Assembly (NCBI GenBank): GCA_964625745.1
Contig: CAZVCJ010000053.1
Coordinates: 1-24,106 of the forward strand
Source of the DNA: CAZVCJ01 sp964625745
GTDB taxonomy: Bacteria; Chloroflexota; Anaerolineae; VGOG01
Length of the DNA stretch: 24,106 bases
Direction: 5' to 3'
Shown here: in pieces, positions 13,393 to 20,704 of the stretch
Numbering within the stretch: the first letter of the stretch is position 1
Layout of the letters: the number at the start of each line of letters is the position of its first letter
Position numbers and translations under genes: made by a program
The notes under the pieces: model-generated
What the model was told of the DNA's origin: nothing
Databases searched by the model: none
Seen by the model: the letters and a program-made list of their open reading frames with translations, nothing else

Positions 13393-14409
13393 TCACCTCT
13401 CGACATCGTCTTGATAGAGCGCGTCCATCTCCTGGGCCAGTCGGTCCAGCGCTTCGCGCAGATGACGCTTCCATTCGCTATCGCCCTGCGTGCAGGTGCA
13501 TCCCTCCCGCCAACGGGCCATCCCGTGCCCGCAGCTCCACGAGGTGTCATCCACGATTTCAACCTCGGCCACAGGTGGGTGCTGCTGCAAATGGCGGGCC
13601 AGGAAGGTCACCTCGTAGCTTGCCTTTGGGGCTTCCTGGTATAGCAAATCGTGCAGGAAACGCTCCCCTCCCCGATGGTGGTGGCCAAAGGTTTCGCCAT
13701 CGGCAGCTATCAGGCACAGCCCCTCGCCGCCTGACAAGCAGTTCTCAGCAAAGTCCCTGGCACTATTGCTCAAGTCTGAGTTAAAAGCCAGGTGGTTGGA
13801 TAGAGCTTCATCTCTGAAGAAGACGGCTATTCCATTTCGGTTGTGGCCACGCGACGGCCGCACCCGGTAGGGTCCGGCGCCGTAGAGCTGGCTCTGCGTC
13901 TGGTGGGGGGAGAGGATGGTGAAGGCGATGTCCTGGCTGGCCAATACCTCCAGGGTTGCCTGATCCACGGCCATCTCCGGCAGCCACATCCCCAGGGGCC
14001 GGTGGCCGAAGCGGTGGCGGAAGTCGGCCACGCCCCATAAGATTTGGGTTTCTTTGTCGCGTCGAGTGGCCAGGGGGAGAATGGTGTGGTTGTAGGCCTG
14101 GGCGAGGGCGTTGCCTACGCCGTGGGCCGCCCTGTTGCCAGGCCAAACGGAGTTTTGCACGTCGGCCTCGACGATGCGCTGGTAGGTGGGTGGATCGTGG
14201 CCCTCCAGCCAGGCTGCCAGAGTGGGGCCGAGGTTGAAGCTCAATACCTGGAAGTTACCTAGCTCCGCGTTGGGCCGGTAGCACTCGGCGTTGATCTTCT
14301 CGTTGAAGTTAGCGAAAGGGTTGGCTCCCTTTTCGGGGGAAATGACTCCGGTGAAGGGGGCCTCTCGAGGGGGCTGGTAGAAGTGTCCGTGAATGCAAAA
14401 ACTCTTCAT
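13393..14409 (-). CDS. GH57 / DUF3536 glycoside hydrolase, N-terminal part before a TGA
   Basis: A 338-residue product of the GH57-like family that carries a DUF3536 domain, usually found beside glycogen genes and presumed to act on alpha-glucan. The N-terminus MKSFCIHGHFYQPPRE holds the family His residues (H7, H9). MWLPEMAVD supplies the probable nucleophile E145, and ADGETFGHHHRGGERF supplies the acid/base D237. The DUF3536 marker WSCGHGMARWREGC lies near the end. I chose ATG 14409 because homologues begin with this segment; a GTG at 14448 would add 13 residues and overlaps a palindrome. The frame meets TGA at 13393-13395 but continues as recognisable family sequence afterwards, so the full protein would be about 461 residues. 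With the stop, the catalytic domain may still fold. Confidence 0.8.
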   Translation of the reverse strand: MKSFCIHGHFYQPPREAPFTGVISPEKGANPFANFNEKINAECYRPNAELGNFQVLSFNLGPTLAAWLEGHDPPTYQRIVEADVQNSVWPGNRAAHGVGNALAQAYNHTILPLATRRDKETQILWGVADFRHRFGHRPLGMWLPEMAVDQATLEVLASQDIAFTILSPHQTQSQLYGAGPYRVRPSRGHNRNGIAVFFRDEALSNHLAFNSDLSNSARDFAENCLSGGEGLCLIAADGETFGHHHRGGERFLHDLLYQEAPKASYEVTFLARHLQQHPPVAEVEIVDDTSWSCGHGMARWREGCTCTQGDSEWKRHLREALDRLAQEMDALYQDDVER

Positions 14410-14444
14410 TAGTTCAGAACTGACTGGGGTTTGGATAAGAATGC

Positions 14445-14456
14445 GCACAATTGTGC
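14445..14456. promoter_or_regulatory. 12-bp perfect palindrome upstream of GH57 gene
   Basis: GCACAATTGTGC is a perfect palindrome centred about 41 bases upstream of the ATG at 14409, in the gap after glgP. The size and symmetry suit a dimeric repressor site. No promoter boxes could be fixed with confidence nearby. Confidence 0.3.
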
Positions 14457-14517
14457 ACTTTTGGGATGCATAGGGTTCAAGAAACCTGGTTCCCTGTTCC
14501 CTACTGGATTTCGGACC

Positions 14518-17079
14518 TCAACACGCCCACAAGATCAAGCCGGGCTCGTAGGGATTGCTCAGGTCCTCGTGATGGGGGAGTATCCGCAGGGCGTAGCCGT
14601 AGCGGCCACTGGTGCGAGCGGGAATGGAACCAACGAAGGTGTGGTTCCCATCCCCATTGGACTCCAGCCATTTCATGGCCATAGCTTCCCCCGTTGAGAC
14701 TTCCCCTTTTGTATCGAGGGGGCCATAATAGAGCTGCACCGTCACGTCATTGGGCTCAAGAGCACCCAGATACACCTGAACTCGCACCTGTAGCTCAGCG
14801 CCTACTTTGAGCCTGGCTGGCACCTCCGCCTTCACGTTATCCATCCGGATCTCGGACCAGTGTTCGTGGAGATGGGACTTCCACTGCGCCAGGGCCTTCG
14901 CCCGAGTCATCTCGTTTTCGGTCAGGCGCTTGTACCGCTGGGCCGCAGGCAGGTAGAGATGCTCGGTGTACTCGCGAAGCATACGGTTGGTGTTGAAGAC
15001 TGGACAGATGGCTCTCATGGCGGCCTTCATCTGGGCGATCCATTTGTGCGGAAGCCAGTTGGAATTGCGATCGTAAAACAGCGGCACGATCTCTTTCTCC
15101 AGGATTCCATAGATGGCCCTGGATTCGATATCGTTCTGATAATTGAGATCTTCGTACAACTCGCCTCTGCTGATGGTCCAGCCGGTGTCAGGCTGATAAG
15201 CTTCATCCCACCAGCCATCGAGGGTACTCATGTTGATGACGCCGTTGGCGGTGGCCTTCATCCCGCTGGTGCCGCTGGCCTCCTGGAGTCGAAGAGGAGT
15301 GTTGAGCCAGACATCTGCCCCCTGAACCAGATAGCGGGCAATGGACGTATCATAATCCTCAATGAAGACTATCCGTCGCCGAAACTCCTCCTGGCGGGCG
15401 AAATGGACGACCTGCTGGATCAGCTCCTTGCCTGGATTGTCCTGGGGATGCGCCTTTCCTGCAAAGATGATCTGAACGGGGCGAGCTTCGTCGTTCAGGA
15501 TGCTGGCCAGCCGGTCCGGATCGCGCAGGATCAGGTTGGCGCGCTTGTAGGTGGCGAAGCGGCGGGCAAAACCGATGGTCAGAGCCTCGGGGTCCAGCAC
15601 TTCGCCTGCCCTCTCTATCTCGGACGGGGGGGCTCCTCGCTTCTTGAGTTGCTCACTCAGCCGTCGCCGGACCACAGCCACCAGGCGCTCCCGCCGCCTC
15701 TCGTGGGTGCGCCAAAGCTCCTCGTCGGGGATCTCGTCCACCCGATCCCAGATGGTTCGGTCTGCCGGGTGTGCCGACCAGCGGGGTCCCAGGTAGCGGT
15801 CGTAAAGTCCAGCCATGTCCAGGGAGATCCAGGAGGGGACATGGATACCGTTGGTGACCGAGGTGATGGGCACCTCGTCCTCAGGCACCCCCGGCCAGAT
15901 CCCCCGCCACATTCTGCGCGAGACCTGGCCGTGCAACTGGCTCACCCCGTTGGTGTGGGCCGCCAGGCGTAGGGCGAGGACGGCCATGCTGAAGAGCTCT
16001 CGATTGTCCGCCGGATTCTCGCGTCCTAAGGCCAGGAACTCCTGCTGTGATAGGCCAAACAATCTGTAGTAAGGAGAGAAGTACTTGTCCATGAGTTGAG
16101 GCGGAAACCTATCAATCCCCGCCGGGACGGGAGTGTGGGTGGTGAAAACGTTGCCGGCCGAAGCGGCCTCCCTGGCCTCCATGAAAGAGAGCCCCTGCTC
16201 CTCCATGAGGATGCGGATCCGCTCCAGGGCCAGGAATGCGGAGTGGCCCTCGTTCATGTGGCAGATGGTGGGGTGAATCCCCAGGCTCCCCAGGGCGCGG
16301 ATGCCGCCGATGCCCAGCATGATTTCCTGTTGGATACGCATCTCCAGATCCCCGCCATATAGCTCGTCGGTGATGTCTTGATCCTGAGGATTATTGGCTG
16401 GGATGTTGGTATCCAGCAAGAAGAGAGGCACCCGCCCGACCTGAGCGCGCCACACCTGGGCAGTGACCTGGCGACCAGGGTAATCAACCTGGACTGTCAG
16501 CGGTGCTCCGTCCTCCCGCTGCTCCAGGTATATTGGCATGTTGTAAAAATCGTTCTGCGGGTACAGCTCCTGTTGCCACCCATCTGCATTCAGATACTGA
16601 CGGAAGTACCCCTCCTGATAGAGGAGTCCCACTCCCACCAGGGGCAGGCCCAGGTCGCTGGCCGATTTGAGGTGATCGCCAGCCAGGATCCCCATGCCTC
16701 CGGCGTAGATGGGCATGCAGTCAGTGAGCCCGAACTCGGCTGAGAAGTAGGCGATGTACAGCTCTCCAGGTGCGCCGTGGGCTTTTGCATACCAGGTGTT
16801 TTGGCTCTTCACGTAGCGGTCGGACCGTTGAGCGATCCGCTCCAAATGGGCCAGGAACCCGTCATCCTCGGCTGCCTCCTCCAGCCGTTCCTGCTTGATG
16901 GTCCCCAGCATCAGTACAGGGTTATGGCCGGACTCCTCCCAGAGATCGCGGTCCAGCCGGCGGAAGAGATCAATAGCCTCCAGGTTCCAGCACCACCAGA
17001 GGTTGTAGGCCAGGTCTCGGAGGTGTTCCAGCCTGGTCGGCAGAGAGGGGACGACGGTAAAGGTGCAGATGGGTTGCAT
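14518..17079 (-). CDS. glgP: Alpha-glucan (glycogen/maltodextrin) phosphorylase, short type
   Basis: An 853-residue GT35 enzyme that uses phosphate to release glucose-1-phosphate from alpha-1,4-glucan ends; cytosolic. The short-type N-terminus (LPTRLEHLRDLAYNLWWCWNLEAIDLFRRLD) identifies the bacterial/archaeal subfamily rather than the long mammalian-type form. Inner motifs include YAGGMGILAGDHLKSASDLG, HMNEGHSAFLALERIR, FTTHTPVPAGIDRFP, ITSVTNGIHVPSW and FARRFATYKRANLI. The PLP lysine is K608 in EASGTSGMKATANGVINMS. Residues after about 750 form an extra beta-rich C-terminal domain seen in this subfamily. GAGGT lies 9 bases before ATG 17079. Rpe ends 12 bases upstream, so the two are probably co-transcribed. 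Confidence 0.95.
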   Translation of the reverse strand: MQPICTFTVVPSLPTRLEHLRDLAYNLWWCWNLEAIDLFRRLDRDLWEESGHNPVLMLGTIKQERLEEAAEDDGFLAHLERIAQRSDRYVKSQNTWYAKAHGAPGELYIAYFSAEFGLTDCMPIYAGGMGILAGDHLKSASDLGLPLVGVGLLYQEGYFRQYLNADGWQQELYPQNDFYNMPIYLEQREDGAPLTVQVDYPGRQVTAQVWRAQVGRVPLFLLDTNIPANNPQDQDITDELYGGDLEMRIQQEIMLGIGGIRALGSLGIHPTICHMNEGHSAFLALERIRILMEEQGLSFMEAREAASAGNVFTTHTPVPAGIDRFPPQLMDKYFSPYYRLFGLSQQEFLALGRENPADNRELFSMAVLALRLAAHTNGVSQLHGQVSRRMWRGIWPGVPEDEVPITSVTNGIHVPSWISLDMAGLYDRYLGPRWSAHPADRTIWDRVDEIPDEELWRTHERRRERLVAVVRRRLSEQLKKRGAPPSEIERAGEVLDPEALTIGFARRFATYKRANLILRDPDRLASILNDEARPVQIIFAGKAHPQDNPGKELIQQVVHFARQEEFRRRIVFIEDYDTSIARYLVQGADVWLNTPLRLQEASGTSGMKATANGVINMSTLDGWWDEAYQPDTGWTISRGELYEDLNYQNDIESRAIYGILEKEIVPLFYDRNSNWLPHKWIAQMKAAMRAICPVFNTNRMLREYTEHLYLPAAQRYKRLTENEMTRAKALAQWKSHLHEHWSEIRMDNVKAEVPARLKVGAELQVRVQVYLGALEPNDVTVQLYYGPLDTKGEVSTGEAMAMKWLESNGDGNHTFVGSIPARTSGRYGYALRILPHHEDLSNPYEPGLILWAC

Positions 17080-17091
17080 AGTTTCTTACCT

Positions 17092-17763
17092 CTAATGTGA
17101 TGTAGTGGTGCGGACACTCGCTCTTAGCGCAGCCACGCTTTCGGCCACCAATGCTTGGTCATTATATATGCTCGATCCGGCTATCAGCACCGTCGCCCCG
17201 GCGCTCACTACCAGCGGCGCGGTGGTCGTGTCTATCCCGCCGTCCACGGCAATGGGTGTGTCCATCCCGCGCTCATCCAGCGTGCGGCGCAGGCGGCGAA
17301 TCTTGTCCAGTTGGCTGTGGAGGAACGGCTGCCCGCCCCAGCCGGGGTTGACCGTCATCACCTGGATCAGGTCGGCCAGGTCCAGCACCTCCTCCAGAAC
17401 GCTCAGGGGCGTGCCAGGGTTGAGCGCCACGCCCGCCTCAATATTGAGCTCATGGATGCGCTGCAGCACGCGGTGAAGATGGGGGCAGGTTTCCTGATGC
17501 ACGATCAGGCGGTCTGCCCCGGCGTTCGCAAACGCTGCCAGGTGTCGCTCCGGCTCGACGATCATCAGGTGGACGTCCAGCGGCAGGCTTACCAGCGGAC
17601 GCAACGCCCGCACCACGCCCGGCCCGAAGGTGATGTCGGGCACAAAGCTCCCGTCCATCACGTCCACCTGAATGGCGTCAACCCCGGCGGCTTCGACCTC
17701 GCGAGCCTGCTCGCCCAGCCGCGCAAAATCCGCAGATAAGACAGAGGCTTCAATAGTGATCAA
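17092..17763 (-). CDS. rpe: Ribulose-phosphate 3-epimerase
   Basis: A 223-residue TIM-barrel metalloenzyme interconverting ribulose-5-phosphate and xylulose-5-phosphate in the pentose phosphate pathway. Motifs in order: VLSADF (first strand), IQVDVMDGSFVPDITFGP with catalytic and metal-binding Asp, LPLDVHLMIVEP with metal His, VMTVNPGWGGQPF (phosphate loop) and IAVDGGIDTTTA with the second catalytic Asp, then VLIAGSSIY. I place the start at TTG 17763: AGGAGG lies 6 bases upstream and the resulting MITIEASVLSADF fits the family, whereas the upstream TTG 17778 would place the ribosome site inside the gene. It runs into glgP after 12 bases. Confidence 0.93.
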   Translation of the reverse strand: MITIEASVLSADFARLGEQAREVEAAGVDAIQVDVMDGSFVPDITFGPGVVRALRPLVSLPLDVHLMIVEPERHLAAFANAGADRLIVHQETCPHLHRVLQRIHELNIEAGVALNPGTPLSVLEEVLDLADLIQVMTVNPGWGGQPFLHSQLDKIRRLRRTLDERGMDTPIAVDGGIDTTTAPLVVSAGATVLIAGSSIYNDQALVAESVAALRASVRTTTSH

Positions 17764-17809
17764 TATGGCCTCCTGCAAGAACTTGTGCCTTTAAGTAGAT
17801 TGCGTCAAG

Positions 17810-17848
17810 CGTGAAACGTCAAACGTGAGGGATGATTGACGTTTCACG
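17810..17848. repeat. GTTTCAC-type inverted repeat between rpiA and rpe
   Basis: Perfect 13-bp arms CGTGAAACGTCAA (17810-17822) and TTGACGTTTCACG (17836-17848) with a 13-base loop. The pattern continues to 17862 as TTTGACGTTTGAGG. The rpiA stop codon (17844-17846) lies in the right arm, and the last residues of RpiA (LKRQT) are encoded by the repeat. It could act as an attenuator or as a 3' stabiliser for rpiA mRNA. Confidence 0.6.
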
Positions 17849-18527
17849 TTTGACGTTTGAGGTGGCAGACTCCCTCCACACTTGCCACGATGACATCCGT
17901 CGCCAGCCCCAGGAACAACCCGTGCCCCACGATGCCGGCACGCTCGCTGAGCCGGGCTGCCAGTTGAGCTGGCTGTGCGATTGGGCCGAAGTTGCAGTCC
18001 AGGATCAGGTTGCCCTGGTCGGTTGTGAACGGCGTGCCGTCGCTGCTCAGGCGCAAGACGGGTTGCGCGCCCAGCGATTCCAGATAGGCGGACTGCGAGC
18101 GCCAGCCAAAGGGAACGACCTCCACCGGCACCGGCCCGCGGGCGCCCAGCGCGGGTGAGAGCTTGGATTCGTCCACCACGATGATCTCGCGGCGGCTGGC
18201 CTGGGCGATGATCTTCTCGCGCAGGAGCGCGCCGCCGCCACCCTTGATCAGGTTCAGGTGAGGATCCACCTCGTCCGCGCCGTCAATCGTGACATCCACG
18301 ACGGGATGCTCGTCCAGGGTGGTCAGCGGGATGCCCAGCCGCCGCGCATCTTCTTCGACCTGGCGTGAGCAAGGCACGCCGAAGATGTTATGTAGTTGCC
18401 CCTCGCGCAGAAGTTGGGCGAGGCGGCGCACGGCGAACATGGCCGTGCTGCCGTGACCCAGACCCACCACCATCCCCGATTCGACGAATTCAACCGCGCG
18501 CTCGGCGGCCTGTTGCTTGGGTTTCAA
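17844..18527 (-). CDS. rpiA: Ribose-5-phosphate isomerase A
   Basis: A 227-residue enzyme converting ribose-5-phosphate to ribulose-5-phosphate in the cytosol. Family motifs: VVGLGHGSTAMFAVRRL (phosphate loop), VDVTIDGADEVDPHLNLIKGGGGALLREKIIA (active-site Asp pair and the glycine-rich loop), IVVDESKLSPALG, and at the C-terminus NLILDCNFGPI and GIVGHGLFLGLATDVIV. Length matches the family. The start ATG 18527 is the first in frame and keeps the complete N-terminal helix. The C-terminal tail LKRQT comes from a dispersed repeat rather than from conserved family sequence. It sits between the debranching gene (86-bp gap) and rpe. Confidence 0.95.
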   Translation of the reverse strand: MKPKQQAAERAVEFVESGMVVGLGHGSTAMFAVRRLAQLLREGQLHNIFGVPCSRQVEEDARRLGIPLTTLDEHPVVDVTIDGADEVDPHLNLIKGGGGALLREKIIAQASRREIIVVDESKLSPALGARGPVPVEVVPFGWRSQSAYLESLGAQPVLRLSSDGTPFTTDQGNLILDCNFGPIAQPAQLAARLSERAGIVGHGLFLGLATDVIVASVEGVCHLKRQT

Positions 18528-18613
18528 GCTTGTCTACTCCTCAGTGACATCACTGATTATCTGGCCCCAGTCTACCGCCTCGAAATCCGTTGTATCTACG
18601 GTCACAACTCGCC

Positions 18614-20704
18614 TCATGAACAGCCCATCGTCGCCTGCCACGCCCGCAACAGCTCGGCCACGCTCCAGGCCTGGGCGATGCAGCCACGCGGCGCGAAGGG
18701 CGGGTCTCCGTCGAAGATCTCGCTGACGCTGCCCAGACCGTGATCGGCCAGGTGGTGGATGAGCGGCTGCAGGAAGGAGCGCGCCAGCTCACGGTCGCCG
18801 TAGACGCGCAGGTGGGCGCTGACGAAGGGGCCGATCAGCCAGCCCCAGACAGTGCCCTGGTGATAGGCGGCATCGCGCCGGCGCTGGTCGCCGCTGTAGT
18901 GGCCGATGTAGGCCGCGTCATCGGGCGCCAGACTGCGCAGCCCGTGGGAGGTGAGCAGGTGGCGGGCGCAGGCGTTCACCACGCCGCGTTGCTGCTGGCT
19001 GGTCAACGGGCTGTGGGGCAGGGAGACAGCGAACAGTTGATTGGGGCGCAGGGCCGGGTCATTGCCCTCCGGCCCGTCGAGTAGATCATAGCAGTAGCCG
19101 GTCGTTTCGTTCCAAAAGCGAGCGAATCCGACGCGTGCCTGCTCCGCCAGGGTTTCGTAGCCGTCGGCCGACTCGCCCAGAAGGCGTGCGAAGTCGGCCA
19201 TGTTGCGCAGGGCGTTGTACCACAGGGCGTTGATCTCCACCGGCTTGCCGATGCGCGGTGTGACCACCCAATCGCCCACCCTGGCGTCCATCCAGGTGAG
19301 TTGCACGCCCGGCTCTCCGGCGTAGAGCAGGCCGTCGGCGGGGTCCACGTGGATGTTGTAGCGCGTGCCGCGTTGGTGCCATTCGATGATTTCCTGCAGT
19401 AATGGGAAGAGGTCGCGCAACAGCGTGTCGTCGCTGGCCGTGTCCTGAGCCTGTCGAAGGGTGGCGGCGTGATAGGCGCGGAGGGCCTCAAAGTACCAGA
19501 GGGTGGCGTCCACGGTGTTGTACTCGGGCGTCTCACCCTTGTCCGGAAAACGATTGGGCAGCATGCCCTGGTCCACGAAATGGGCAAAGGTGCGGAGAAT
19601 TCGCGCGGCCGCGTCGTAACGACGGCTGACCAGCGTCAGGCCCGGCAGACTGATCATGGTGTCGCGGGCCCAGTCGCCAAACCAGGGGTAGCCGGCGATG
19701 ACCGAACGGCCACCTGTCCTGAGCTTGTCCTGAGCTAGGCCGAAGGGCTCAGTCGAAGGATCGGTGCCGTTGGGCAGGGTACGGCGCACGACGAACTGGT
19801 CGGCGGCCAGCACCAGGTGTTGCACCCAGGCGGGCGCGTCGGCGTGGCCGCTCTGCGTCAAGAGCCGCTGTTCGTGTGCTTGCCGTTCGGCGTAGGCCAA
19901 TGCACCATCCAGGCTCGGTGTCGTCTCAGTGCTGGCAACGATGGTGAGCGACTCGCCAGGATGCAACACGGCACGAAAGTGGCCGGCGTAGAGGTTGTCG
20001 TCCAGGGCGTCCAGCCCGCGATGTTTCTCGATGCTCAGGAAGTAGCCCTGGTACCATTCGTGCTGTGGCGCCACCTCGGCGTGGTCGCTCAATAAGTAGA
20101 AGGGCACCGCCTCGTCGAAAGCCGTCACCTGCAGGCCGTTTGCCACCGGTTCAATGCACATCTGCCAGTCACCAGCATAGGTATTGCCGTGATGGGTCCG
20201 ATAGTTGACGACGGCTTTGACGCTCAGGGCCAGCGGCGCGATGGCTCGGTGCAGGTCGTAGCGAATGTAGGTCGTGTTGAAGCCCTGCTGCATCCAGACT
20301 CGCTTTTCCAACAACGCATCGGCACAGGCGAAGGTCCACACCGGCGTCGTGCCCTCCAGGTGGAAACGCTCCAGATGATGGAAGCCGATCGGTTCTACTC
20401 CAACCCATTCTCTGCCTCGCTCATGGCGGAGAGTTGAGGTGGGAACAGCCCAGCGATTGGTGAACAACGGATAGGTGTGGCCGTCGTAGGTGGCCGTCTC
20501 GTCCAGCCTGGTGAGCAGGAGGGTGCGCCCCAGCGGCGGCTGGAGGGCAGCGACCAGCAGACCGTGGTAGCGGCGGGTGAGCAGGCCGGCCACGGTTCCC
20601 GACGCATAGCCGCCGATGCCGTTGGTCACCAGCCACTCCCGCCCGTCCACCAATGCCAGGTCGCCACACACCTCACGTCCGAAATCAATCATGTGATAAG
20701 TCAT
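18614..20704 (-). CDS. Glycogen debranching enzyme (amylo-alpha-1,6-glucosidase, GH133)
   Basis: A 696-residue cytosolic enzyme expected to hydrolyse alpha-1,6 branch points of glycogen. The N-terminal domain begins DFGREVCGDLALVDGREWLVTNGIGGYASGTVAG, the standard opening of the archaeal/bacterial debranching family. The catalytic (alpha/alpha)6 barrel is recognised by IAGYPWFGDWARDTMISLPGL and continues through NALWYNALRNMA and DAAYHQGTVWGWLIGPF. ATG 20704 has AAGGTG 6 bases upstream; ATG 20740 and 20692 are alternatives. The start overlaps the end of malQ by 20 bases, showing translational coupling. Two 24-bp repeats lie in frame: a nested pair at 19713-19760 (residues about 316-331, just before the catalytic motif) and one unit at 19438-19461 (about 415-422, TLRQAQDT). 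Confidence 0.92.
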   Translation of the reverse strand: MTYHMIDFGREVCGDLALVDGREWLVTNGIGGYASGTVAGLLTRRYHGLLVAALQPPLGRTLLLTRLDETATYDGHTYPLFTNRWAVPTSTLRHERGREWVGVEPIGFHHLERFHLEGTTPVWTFACADALLEKRVWMQQGFNTTYIRYDLHRAIAPLALSVKAVVNYRTHHGNTYAGDWQMCIEPVANGLQVTAFDEAVPFYLLSDHAEVAPQHEWYQGYFLSIEKHRGLDALDDNLYAGHFRAVLHPGESLTIVASTETTPSLDGALAYAERQAHEQRLLTQSGHADAPAWVQHLVLAADQFVVRRTLPNGTDPSTEPFGLAQDKLRTGGRSVIAGYPWFGDWARDTMISLPGLTLVSRRYDAAARILRTFAHFVDQGMLPNRFPDKGETPEYNTVDATLWYFEALRAYHAATLRQAQDTASDDTLLRDLFPLLQEIIEWHQRGTRYNIHVDPADGLLYAGEPGVQLTWMDARVGDWVVTPRIGKPVEINALWYNALRNMADFARLLGESADGYETLAEQARVGFARFWNETTGYCYDLLDGPEGNDPALRPNQLFAVSLPHSPLTSQQQRGVVNACARHLLTSHGLRSLAPDDAAYIGHYSGDQRRRDAAYHQGTVWGWLIGPFVSAHLRVYGDRELARSFLQPLIHHLADHGLGSVSEIFDGDPPFAPRGCIAQAWSVAELLRAWQATMGCS
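19438..19461 (-). repeat. 24-bp unit in debranching enzyme gene
   Basis: On the minus strand it reads CCCTTCGACAGG followed by CTCAGGACACGG. It differs by one base from the unit at 4713-4736. It is translated in a third phase as TLRQAQDT. Confidence 0.7.
19713..19760 (-). repeat. Nested pair of 24-bp units in debranching enzyme gene
   Basis: The outer unit (19748-19760 and 19713-19723; minus strand TCCTTCGACTGAG plus CTCAGGACAGG) is split near its centre by a 24-bp unit at 19724-19747 that begins CCCTTCGGCCTAG on the minus strand. The inner unit encodes exactly PFGLAQDK. Confidence 0.7.

Noticed and set aside
13393..13395. TGA read as selenocysteine
   Set aside because: The position is a variable linker, the family has no known selenocysteine or conserved Cys there, and I see no clear hairpin of the bacterial SECIS type just after the TGA (13393 downward).
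14460..14517. Terminator after glgP
   Set aside because: Only a short imperfect GGTTC/GAAACC pairing is visible with no T-tract; not strong enough to call.
14860..15972. 370-codon plus-strand open frame opposite glgP
   Set aside because: glgP on the minus strand has clear family motifs along its whole length; the opposite frame is a GC-rich shadow. The same holds for 11728-12768 (minus) and 22815-23873 (plus).
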